A stretch of DNA of 64,000 bases from Globomyces pollinis-pini (lineage: Eukaryota > Chytridiomycota > Chytridiomycetes > Rhizophydiales > Globomycetaceae), in NCBI GenBank assembly GCA_025399215.1, contig MU621117.1:43775-107774 (forward strand), given 5' to 3'. The translations under genes were made by a program, and so were the position numbers. Below, in pieces: positions 24,207-37,900 of this stretch (its first letter is position 1; the number at the start of each line of letters is the position of its first letter). The notes under the pieces are model-generated. The model saw only the letters and a list, made by a program, of their open reading frames with translations. It did no database searches and was not told the DNA's origin.

Positions 24207-25519
24207 TTAGTCGTCCATAAGCTCCATTAGTTCACGTTCCTCTTCTTCTGTCATCATTGGATCACTCTTTTCTTCAACTTTAACCTCTTCTACAACTTTG
24301 GTAGTTTCTTTTGGATTTAACAATTCTGTCTTTTTAGTTTTTAACAAAATACCTTCTAAATGCCATTTACGAAGAGTTCCATCAAGCGATCCAGTCCAAA
24401 TCACCCCACCAATAGTTTGAATACAAGATACTTCATCAAAATGGGCTTCCACTGTCTTTACACATTCTTCTGTCTATTATTTAAGAATAAAGGGAATGTT
24501 ACTGATGGATTCCAAATACGAAAGTTTTCATCTCTACAACCAGTAACTACAAAACCATTTGATAGTAATGTTAGAGATTTCACAAAATCTGGATGATTTA
24601 AAGTTGAATCAACATTTCCAGTCTAAATTTTATAAAAGAAAATCAGTGTTGTGATTGAATTACTTCTAAATCCCAACGTCTAGCTGTTTTATCACCTGAT
24701 ACCGACCAAAGGACTTCATTATCCCAATCCATATATAAAGCATAAATGGAAGTATCATGACCTTCCAAAACTTGCATTTCAGATCGATCGATGAGATTCC
24801 ATTTTCGAATTGTTCGATCTGAAGAACAAGAATACATGATTGTTCCAGTAGGATCAATAACTAAATCTTCCACTGATCTACCATGACCAATTAAACTTCC
24901 AAGGGATTCACCAGTATTGAAATCCCAACATCCTATCGTTCCATCAGTTGAAGCAGAATAAATGATATTGTTGACAATCTTTACACATTTCACAAAATCA
25001 TCATGTCCAACACAAGTAAATAAACATTTTTGTGACTGATGATTAAATAGATTGTGATATTTACTTCAACATCCCATTTTTTAATTGTTTTATCCCATGA
25101 TCCACTAATTAAACTGATAACTTGACCATCCTTTCGTTCAACCGCAACAGATGTTACTGGACCTTTATGACCTTTTAAAGTAAATAATTCTTCACCCGTC
25201 TATTATAGAATTAATCTATAAATATATAAAATGTTACTAATAAATCCAACTTTTGAATGACAAATGCAGATTGAGCAACATAAGCATGATGATTTAAAAT
25301 TTCAAAATGTAATATTTTTGATTGTAATTGAATTGGATCTCCTAAATGATATAGATTTTCTTGTCTAAACTTTTTAGAGTTTAATAATTTGATATCTCTA
25401 TCCGATTGAAAGAAGTTCTCTTCATGATCTCCAACTTGTGGTCCCTAAGAAATCGTTTAGATGAACATTGGTTTATTTACCTAATTGTTAATACTTTGAA
25501 TTCAATTTGTTACCATCAT
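24207..25519 (-). CDS. WD40-repeat protein of unknown function
   Basis: At least six WD blades are visible. One reads ASTDGTIGCWDFNTGESLGS, the next SCSSDRTIRKWNLIDRSEM, another SVSGDKTARRWDLE. The final blade, GVIWTGSLDGTLRKWHLEG, is followed by an acidic Glu/Lys tail ending ELMELMDD. An N-terminal exon reads SKKFRQENLYHLGDPIQLQ. Introns between blades are about 25-50 nt. The start is uncertain: an ATGATG at 25519-25514 followed by an intron of about 69 nt joins in frame to the first clear exon, but this is inferred. Likely a single propeller with no enzymatic domain. Confidence 0.6.
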
Positions 25520-25667
25520 CTTGTTTACGAAAAATGGAAAACAATAAACCAGACACTTTTTCTGGTCAAACAATATACACATATGTAACAATGGTTGTAT
25601 TGGATAATGGTATCTATAGTTTCAATCAAGTACAAATGGATGATCAACGTAAAAGATACAATTTTTA

Positions 25668-26103
25668 TTAACCATAACGAAAACCCATCCAAAATGCTAA
25701 TGCAAATCCAGTACTTGAAGGAATATCATGAGATAAATTACGAACTAAACGATTTCCTGCAATTTTTACATCTTCAACAGTTAATTTGCCATCTCCATCC
25801 TGTATACTTTGTTAATGTAAAAGACAAACTTGATCCAATCTATCCAATGCTAATTTTTCTAAAGTAGTCCAATTAATTTTAATAACATCTAAATGAGATA
25901 AACCCTTTAACATTATTAGTATATAATAATACTTGTAAACCCATAAAAGTAAGACCCAATATTAAAGCAGCAGTTTTTGATACTTTCTTTGAAGCATAAC
26001 CACAACTAGCACCTAATACAGTAGCCATTGATATTTCAGATAGATTTGCAGGACCTAGAATATCATTCAACTTTTTCTTATTTGGGTCAACACTTGCAGT
26101 CAT
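25668..26103 (-). CDS. FUN14-domain protein A with EF-hand loop
   Basis: Small FUN14 (FUNDC1-related) membrane protein, probably of the mitochondrial outer membrane. The first helix region is MATVLGASCGYASKKVSKTA, then LILGLTFMGLQ. After a 28-nt intron comes GLSHLDVIKINWTTLEK. A second intron of about 30 nt splits the EF-hand loop DQ|DGDGKLTVED. The last helix ends ALAFWMGFRYG. The product is about 125 residues. Two further FUN14 genes lie 6.4-7.8 kb away. The loop has Asp at positions 1, 3, 5 and 12, consistent with calcium binding, which is inferred. Confidence 0.82.
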
Positions 26104-26278
26104 GATAAAAAAAATACAAAATTAAAACCAAAGTTTTATACTTGGTAAGGTATCAATCTATCTGTATTGACTGAACAGAGTCCACCATGAAAGAATCCAT
26201 TTGATTTGATTTTATCCGATACTAGATTGAATTGTTTCAAATGACTAATGAAAAAAAGTTTCTGATATCATTGTAAAC

Positions 26279-27621
26279 ATGCCTGTTTTAGTGCTATCTG
26301 ATCAATCAAACGTATCTCAAACTACTAGTCCAATATATGGTGAAGAGTATCAATTAACGGAACCTACACCAAAAGATCCACTGAATCTTAAACAATATTT
26401 AAAATCAGTTTGTCATTTTATTCAATTGATATTAGCCATCTGAACTTGGTCGAATTAAAAATAAAGGTTTAGTAGAGTTCTATGAAAAGCAAAATGAATT
26501 CATTGATACTGTACTGGATCCTATTAATGTTGGATTGGAAGATGAAATTCATTTAAAAGAATATAAAATTGCAATGTATGGAAGTTTTGCTGCAAATGTA
26601 TTTCTATTCGGTCTTCAATTAACCGCTGCTCTGTTATCTGGATCATTATCTCTTTTTGCAACAACTGCCGATTCATTCATGGATGTCACTTCAAATTCTG
26701 TTTTGTTATGGACTGGAAGGTTAGCCTCTAAAGAAAATTATATGCAATATCCCACTGGAAAGCAAAAATATAAAACGGCAGGTATTACTAGAAATTGTTC
26801 ATTGAAGGGATCATCGTTTTCGCTACTTTAATGGCCACATTATCCGTTCAATTGATTGTATTAGATATCATTTGCTAATATTAGGTGGAAAGTGGTAAAA
26901 CTCTCACTGAAGGGAAACATAACTTGGATCTGGGATTATTCAGTATTTGTCTGGTTGCTGGTGCCATTGGTAAGTTTCACTTGAAATTCAATATTACAGT
27001 TTCATTGATTACGTATTATCAACAACTGCTAACTGTTTATTAGGTTTGAAAGTCCTGTTGTTTCTATATTGCAGAATGTACTCTCATCTTCCAACGGTGA
27101 GAATTTTAGCTCAAGATCACAGAAATGATGTCATGTTTAACTCTTTGGGTATCATCTTTGGTATATTGGCATCCAAGTATGCTTGGTATATCGATCCAAT
27201 TGGTGCCATTATTATTGCAGGTTTTATCATTCGATCATGGACTGGAACAGCATTAGGTATTTTTCAACGTTGTATATTTAATTTTTTATAGAACACATCA
27301 AATTGATTGTAGGGGTATCAGCAGAAGTGCAATTTCATAACCAAATTGTGTATATGGCTATGACTCATGATGATCGAATTGAATTGGTTGATACATGTCG
27401 TGCTTATCATTCTGGAAATAACTGCTTTGTCGAAGTTGATGTTGTTTTTCCTCCAGATATGCGTCTGGATCTTGCTCATGATATTGGAGAATCACTTCAA
27501 GAACGATTGGAAACTTTACCTCAAGTTGACCGAGCTTTTGTACATCTTGATTACGAAATTACACATAAGGTAATATTGTTAGTCCATTTACATTTAGCCT
27601 GAGCATTTTAAAACCAAGTAA
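26279..27621 (+). CDS. cation diffusion facilitator (CDF) family metal transporter
   Basis: Proton-coupled efflux carrier for a divalent metal such as Zn, Fe or Mn. The N-terminal cytosolic part contains VEFYEKQNEFIDTVL, typical of the fungal CDF subgroup. Membrane helices follow, with SLFATTADSFMDVTSNSV bearing the metal-site Asp residues. QDHRNDVMFNSLGIIFG carries the second site HxxxD. The C-terminal cytosolic domain includes GNNCFVEVDVVFPPDMRL and the end VHLDYEITHKPEHFKTK. Introns are about 27-50 nt. The product is about 400 residues. The start at 26279 gives the conserved N-terminus; the 175-bp spacer is shared with FUN14 gene A. Confidence 0.87.
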
Positions 27622-27773
27622 ATTCGAAAAATCCTCGAGATCTAGATAATTTATTTTTTCCAATAAACAAATCCATTATTATAGATGCATGTCATACCTA
27701 TAATAGATTATCTAACTCGTTAGTGCACACTCAACAAATGATAAGTACGATGTGAATTGAAATGTCAAAGCAT

Positions 27774-28348
27774 TTATTCATAAAGTGGGTTTCTTTCGTA
27801 AGTAACAGCGAATGGTCCCAATTCTGATTTTGTTGGTACACCATATTCGTCTAATAATGGTTTTAATTCTTTAAGGTAAGCTTGAAATTGTTCCTTTTTG
27901 TAAGCCTTTTCTTCAAGAGCTTCAATGATTCGCACGGCAGTTGCAAATGTATTTAATCTTCGGGAAGCTTTAAGGGCTTCGGAGATAATCTAAAAAAATC
28001 GATCAATTATTATTATTAGAATACCTATAATAATTAATTATTTTTTGAAATTACTTCAACAGAAGGAACCCAATCGGCAGCAAATACGTTATTTAAACCT
28101 CTTTCTAATTCGAAATCATCATCACATTTTTTAAAATGGGAATGCCATTGTTCTACAAAAGCACTAAAAATAAAATGAATAATAAGATAATCGTACTCAT
28201 AATCCTTTGAATTTGCAGGGTCTAATTCCGAGTAATTACGAACAGGGATGAATAATTTTGATTGAGGTAAAGCTTTACGAACTAAATGATTGAATTAATT
28301 TTTCTGGTTACCATTGATACGGGAAGAAATTCTTTTGATTGAGTTCAT
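27774..28348 (-). CDS. COX6: cytochrome c oxidase subunit Cox6 / Va
   Basis: Nuclear-encoded subunit of respiratory complex IV. The presequence MNSIKRISSRIN is basic and serine-rich. The mature region includes EQWHSHFKKCDDDFELERGL, then NNVFAADWVPSVE, then EALKASRRLNTFATAVRI, the hallmarks of COX5A/Cox6. The C-terminus is SELGPFAVTYERNPLYE. Introns: about 31, 33 and roughly 65 nt, the last unusually long and AT-rich for an internal intron here. It implies a respiring mitochondrion. The divergent spacer shared with pecanex contains a TTAGGGTTAC box 54 bp upstream. Confidence 0.9.
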
Positions 28349-28401
28349 TGAAAAAAATTGAAAGTTTTAAAAATGAATGAAAATGATGAAAATGAGGGTT
28401 A

Positions 28402-28411
28402 TTAGGGTTAC
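28402..28411. promoter_or_regulatory. telobox-like TTAGGGTTAC between COX6 and pecanex
   Basis: An exact third copy of the 10-mer found twice upstream of eL39. It lies 54-63 bp before the COX6 start and 138 bp before the pecanex start, in a 200-bp divergent spacer with no other recognisable feature. Confidence 0.4.
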
Positions 28412-28548
28412 GAATTCAATTGTAATTCATACAAATTTATAGTAATAGAAAAGTTAATAGTAAAGGATGGTAATGAGATAGTTGTAGTTAGTAGTATGTG
28501 TTTGTAATGTTTGTTGTACGCGTTGTTGTCATTAAAATTACTCTTGAA

Positions 28549-32202
<3,654 letters not shown>

Positions 32203-32439
32203 GATGTTTGTACTTGAAACTTATTTGAAACTAGTGGCAACAATGTTTGGACAGCATTTGACTGATTTGAAGGTCAATAAACCAACCAATGAACTATAAT
32301 TTTCACCATGTAAATCGATGATTGAATTGACCTTAATGCAAAGGTTGAGCAGTGACTGTGTCAATAGTATGAGTCATTTGTGAAAGGGGTCCTGTTAAAG
32401 GGAGCAACAGTGCCCTTATTTATTAGTAACACAAAGCAC

Positions 32440-32447
32440 TATAAAAA
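32440..32447 (+). promoter_or_regulatory. probable TATA box of FUN14 gene B
   Basis: TATAAAAA is found 53 bp before the start codon. The octamer is identical to the one upstream of SFC1, at a similar distance. The rest of the 290-bp spacer from 32203 shows no gene. Confidence 0.45.
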
Positions 32448-32492
32448 GAACATGGATCATAAACTATAACTTGTCAAAATAAGTCATTAGAA

Positions 32493-33026
32493 ATGTTTGG
32501 ATTCTTGTTTGGAAGACCAAAGCCAGAACCAATTGAAAAACCAAAAGGGTTCGATTTACCTCCATCTGAATTAAAAGCTACCAGTGCATTGAATGAATTG
32601 ACTTTTAATGATATTACCACTGCTTTCTCTATTGATCTTACCAAACCAATTTCATCCCAAGTTAATCCACTTCGAAATATTGATACATTAATTAATGAAC
32701 CTGTGGACTATAAAGAAATCGGTGTTGCTAGTGTCTTTGGTGGTTTTGCTGGCTTTGCTAGTAGAAAATTAACTAAAGGTATTGCCGTTGTATTAGGAAT
32801 TGGATTCATGGGTATCCAAGGGCTATCAAGAGCGGATTTGGTTCGAATTAATTGGCCCAAAGTGGAGCAGTTGATGTTAGATTATGTTGACCAAGATGGG
32901 GATGGTAAAATCACTAAAGCTGATTTTACTGTTGGAGCTGCTCGAATTGTCAAGAATCTTGGAAGTGATTTTCCTTCAGCTGGTAGTTTTGCTAGTGCCT
33001 TTGCACTTGGCTATCGACTTGGTTAA
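32493..33026 (+). CDS. FUN14-domain protein B with EF-hand loop
   Basis: This paralogue has no intron. A longer N-terminus (MFGFLFGRPKPEPIEKPKG, then DITTAFSIDLTKPI) precedes the FUN14 core, GVASVFGGFAGFASRKLTKG and VVLGIGFMGIQGLSRADLV. An EF-hand loop DQDGDGKITKAD is followed by a last helix ending SAFALGYRLG. The product is 177 residues. It is the first of a tandem pair with gene C, 156 bp downstream. The intact 12-residue loop has acidic residues at positions 1, 3, 5 and 12. The lack of introns among intron-rich neighbours is notable and could reflect a retrocopy or intron loss. Confidence 0.85.
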   Translation: MFGFLFGRPKPEPIEKPKGFDLPPSELKATSALNELTFNDITTAFSIDLTKPISSQVNPLRNIDTLINEPVDYKEIGVASVFGGFAGFASRKLTKGIAVVLGIGFMGIQGLSRADLVRINWPKVEQLMLDYVDQDGDGKITKADFTVGAARIVKNLGSDFPSAGSFASAFALGYRLG

Positions 33027-33182
33027 TAATCCATTGTATGAAATAACTGGAACCTCATATTATAATAAATACTTCATAAACATTCATTCCTCTTCTTTCA
33101 GTATCTCCTCTAACAATTTCCTTTGGTCTAAGTTGTGGCTTATCAATCCTTTGTTAAACCTGTAATTTTTTACTCATAAACA

Positions 33183-33875
33183 ATGTTTGGTAATGGATTT
33201 AGTCAGTTAAATGTTTAGGGGGTGAATGATTTTGTAGCTGATGTTTAGGTTGGTTCGGTAGCAAAAAGACTGAGGAAACTCCTGTTATTCCTCCACCTGA
33301 AAAGATTGAATTGGATAAAATATCTGTCAATGGTACAGTTCAACAATTGTATTTAATATTCTTAGATGTCTCTAAAGCTCTCAATTTGGATTTGACAAAA
33401 CCAATTGGTAATTAGATATTTTGAACCACTAATCATGGTTAGGCACTCAAATTACTAATTTTCATACCTTTGCTGATGTAATGGCAAATCCTCCAGACAT
33501 CCAAGAGATAGGAATGGCTACAGTGTTGGGTGGATGTACTGGATTTGCTGCCAAGAAAGTTACAAAAGGTGCAGCTTTTGTCATTGGTGTTGGTTTCATG
33601 GGATTACAGGTATCATAATAGTCGTAAATTTAGATTATAGGGACTGGCACATGCCGATTTAATTCGCGTCAATTGGGATAAAGTAGAATCTCTATTAGTC
33701 AATCATGTAGATCAAGACGGTGATGGACAGTTTACGACCGCCGACATAAATGTTGGTGCTGCCAAGATTGTGAAGAATTTGGGAACAGATTTTCCTTCAG
33801 GTAAATGACGGTCAATTTATCTATATAGCCTCTGGTTTTACAGCTGCATTCTGGTTAGGCTACAGATTTGGTTAA
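33183..33875 (+). CDS. FUN14-domain protein C with EF-hand loop
   Basis: Tandem paralogue of gene B. Exon 1 is only seven bases (ATG TTT G), then a 59-nt intron (33190-33248), then WFGSKKTEETPVIPPPEK. Further introns (about 34, 36, 31 and 28 nt) separate DVSKALNLDLTKPIG, the core EIGMATVLGGCTGFAAKKVT, and the EF-hand part DQDGDGQFTTAD. The protein ends FTAAFWLGYRFG. Position 7 of the loop is Gln rather than Lys. About 165 residues. Alignment with gene B across DxxxAxxxDLTKPI confirms the splice choices. Confidence 0.82.
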
Positions 33876-34106
33876 TTACATCTCATATTGACATTAATAA
33901 ACAACAAGTGATTCACTAAAACAGGGTATTTAATTTCGTTTCCCTTCAACTTTCTCAGTCATCATTGGTTCCAATAACATCAACCTTGGTCGAATCCTAT
34001 TGCACAATCTTGGTACTGGATAATTTAAATATTGTTTGAATTTGTAAGGGTGGGTGGAAACGTGTGTCAAAAGTAAAAATTTTGGATGAATTTTTCACTT
34101 TTTTAA

Positions 34107-34636
34107 ATGGTAAGGTTCAACAGCAGTATATCCATCCATCCATCCTATTGAAAGCATATCCAACAAAGATGATGTAGCTATCCATTTTCATCCTATTGCT
34201 AACACCTACAACACCTGTTTTATTTCACAACTACAGTATACTGAACGTTTTAGACTCTCAAAAGAAGAAACAATGGTCGTAACAAGCATGGACGAGGACA
34301 TGTTAAACATGTTCGTTGTTCCAACTGCTACCGTTGTGTTCCAAAGGACAAGGCCATCAAGCGATTCTTAATCCGTAACATGGTTGAACAAGCTGCTATC
34401 CGTGATATCTCTGAAGCCTCTGTCTTCAAGGAATACGCACTCCCAAAGCTTTACATCAAGACTATCTACTGTATCTCCTGTGCTATTCACGCCAAGATTG
34501 TTCGTGTTCGTTCCCGTGAAGGTCGTCGTGATCGTACTCCTCCAGTTCGTTTCCGATCTTTCAACAAGGTATTTAATTAATCTGTATTAAACAATAGGAC
34601 AAGAAACCTGCTGCCGCTGCTGCCCCAAAGGCATAA
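34107..34636 (+). CDS. RPS26: 40S ribosomal protein eS26
   Basis: Small-subunit protein near the mRNA exit channel. Exon 1 is the ATG alone (34107-34109), followed by a 144-nt intron. Exon 2 begins [20 protein letters not shown] and includes the zinc-site cysteines CSNCYRC and CISCAIH. A 29-nt intron (34569-34597) precedes the terminal exon [12 protein letters not shown]. The product is about 117 residues, normal for eS26. The gene copies the eL39 layout: intron directly after the start codon, TTnCACTTT just upstream, and a CCAT repeat inside the long intron. Confidence 0.93.
34110..34253 (+). other. long start-codon intron of eS26 with CCAT repeat
   Basis: This 144-nt intron begins GTAAGG and ends ACGTTTTAG. 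It is the longest intron I could define in the window. CCATCCATCCATCC lies at 34132-34145, matching the repeat in the eL39 intron. No small RNA gene was recognised inside it. Confidence 0.7.
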
Positions 34637-34907
34637 ATAGTTGACAATATATTATGCAAGTTTTACAGATTCTCCTGGCTTATTTATGTGTCTTGAAAAG
34701 TTCTCACCCAGTAATTTCGTGATGGGGCAGTTATGTTTTATATCTCTGCTCTCAGGAATCTGGAATAACAATTAATCTGGGTATCGCTAACAAAGTTCCT
34801 TTCAATGAACTATGTTTGATAGTAGGCCAAGATACATTTTTTACTATCTTTTGAAAATAGTTTATTTAATGAGTTTGAGTGAAAATACACGTATTAAACT
34901 TTTGTTT

Positions 34908-37900
34908 ATGTTATTTTCTTGGGACACAGTCTTGAAAATCAACGTTGAGTCGTTGATTGAAGTAAAGTATACTATCTCACTGTTCAGGAGTCCGAGTCCT
35001 TCCAGGATGAACTATATCACTGTCTAGTTTCGACATCACTTGACTTGGATGATGAAAACGCAACCACAACAAATCTAACTCATGTGTTTCGATTGACGCA
35101 AATGTTACTACAGTAATGTATAGAGATTAACCAAACAATAGAGCAAAGAATAATTTGGTTTCTGAGACGAATGAGTTATTAAAAACCAAAGAAGTATAAA
35201 TGGATAGTCATTAAGTTTTAGATTCAATTACGAGATCAAGATATTGAACTCAAAAGGTTTCGAGCCTTTTCAAAATCAAATTCTACTGCTTTTGGTAATT
35301 AGTGTGTTGTTAACTGATCAAAGATACTCGCGTACTACAAGAGGAAATAATTCAATTGGAACGTAAAAATGAAAGAACTGCCCGTGATTTAGAATCAACG
35401 GAAGAAGCATTAGAGAAAGAAAGAGAATTATCGGCTGCAGTTCAAGCGGTATGGCAGTATAAAAACTAAATTTGCAAGGCAGCAGATAATGATAAAAATA
35501 AGGTGTTGACATTGCAAGATACTATAAAGAAAGTTGAAGCAGAGTTGAGAGAATGTAGACTACAGTTGACTTCACAAAAAGGAAGATTACAGGTGCGAAA
35601 TACAGATGAAGAAGCACATAAAACCGTAATCAGTCAAAAGAATGAGCAAATTGCGAATTATATTGAAGAGATTCGAATGATAACGACTGAAAAAAACCAA
35701 CTCGAATTGGACAAGGAAGAATTAACTGTGGAATTAACAGCTGCATTTGAAGAATTAGAGTACACTCAAAAAGAATTAGAATCTATCAAAAATTACGTCA
35801 CAGAATCTGATAAACAGGTTGATCAATTAACAGATGAACGTGACGCACTTCGAATAAAAGTTGAAGATTTATCTGACCAATTGGAATCAAGTTTAAAGAA
35901 GAAAGATTTGATCACAATAAATTTGAAAAAAGAAGTCATTGAACTAGAAGATGAGATATCAGTAATCAAAGGGACTATATCTAGTCATGAACATACAATT
36001 GGTGGTCTAGAAACTACCATCAAGCGACTGAAAAGCAATGATCAAGCACAACAACTTGAATTACTTAAAGAACAAATAAATTCCAAAGGTAATTACAATA
36101 CTTATCTGGAAAATTAGAGTTAATTATTGTGGATCAAAGGACAAAATTGGCCAGTGCAGCAAAAGATTTTGAATTACTTGCACAAGACTGGAATAAACTG
36201 GAACAACAGTTAAATTCGAGAGTAATAGTGTATTGAAATAACAAATAGAATGAAAACCAAGAGAGGTTGGAAAAGGCAAAATCAGAGTTTACCACGATTG
36301 GAAAACTACGAGAAAAGATTTTGGTTTTGACAAATGCTCATAAACAAGATTCCAAAAAATTGGAGTCGGTAACATCCGAAATAGCGGAAAAAGAATTAGA
36401 AATTCTTCAATTGAAATCTGTGATTGAGAAATATGAACAAGGTTTCTTGAATCAAGTATTAATAATAGGATATGATATGACTGAAGCGTTAAAAGAACTA
36501 AAAATGATGAAAGGGCAGAAAGCTATTCTTGAAAGAGATATAGTACATTATACTCAAAAACTGTCTGACTTGGAAGCTCAGGTAACTATGCGTTAAAGAG
36601 GTAAATTAACCAATAGAATTCCGATTTAATAGAGGAAAACTACGCAATCCGTTCAGAAAGTGGACTAGGCCCTTCTACTCTTGATTTCACTAACTTTAAG
36701 CAACTAAAAGTTATTGAACTTGTAACTAATACATCATTAACCATTTAAGGAAAAAGAAAAATCACTTAATCTCTCACTCAGGAAAGAAATTGAGCAACTG
36801 GAGGAAGAGAGATTAGAGTTAAAATCTAGACTTCGGCTTCAAGCTTTGGAGGTATTTCACATTGGGTTTATACTTTAGAGGGGAGAAAGAGCTATTAAAT
36901 TAGGGCTGGATGCACAAGACCTTCTGGCAGTGGAAGACTATGTGGAAAAATTAAGGACTGGATCAAAAGAAAACCCAATTAACTACAGCTCATCCAAACC
37001 AACATTCAATATAGAAAATCTTGATAAAATTGTGGGACAACTTGAAAAAAGTTACATTGAATTAGCTGAAACCAGGGAAAGGCTCGACCTTAGAGAAGTA
37101 TGGGAGTTTTAGACACTTAACCTTTAGAAAGAGATTAAAGAAGTCCAAAACGAGTGTGAGACTTTCAGAGCTGCAATGGTCAAAATATCGGGCATGATGA
37201 TGGAAAGTCAAGATGAAAATAATTTGACAGTACTAAAACATAAACTAAGAGCTAGTTCTGTAATAATGTGGAAATTCAAACCCTTTTAACGCTGCTTACT
37301 TCTAAAACTGTCAGACATGTTGATGGTGTTCAAACCGCACTAGATAAAGTGCAAAATGCTACAAATGAAAGCTTGCGAAAACAGTTGGAGAAAGCAAAAC
37401 ACGAGATTACTTTACTAAAGGAAAAAATCAATGAAAATGAACATACACAAAAGCAGAATATTTTTAATAATGCTACTTTAGAAGCTGATTTAAAAAATGC
37501 CAAAGAGTACATCATACAACTTGAAGCAAAGAAATTACTGAAAACGCCATCTGAAACTATGATCGGTGATGCAGTAGGCTTTGGAAACGTAGTTGATCAA
37601 TTGATTGACTGTCTGATAGAGTTAGATCAAACTAAAGAGAATTTGTTGAAAGCAAATGGTTTAATAGAGGACTATAGAGTAAGCTATTATCTTAATTAAT
37701 CAAAGGCTAAATATATGCCTCTAACAGTGAATGCTAGAATGCTATATCGGGACATGAGCAATATGAAAAAGCTACATGAGCAAGAAAAGAAAGAATTTCA
37801 GCATGAATTAAATAAGCTAGAATTGGAACGAGACACGTTAAGTGTTACTGTAAAGACTTTGGAAAAAACCATTGAGCAATTGAAATTAAACCCAGATGAA

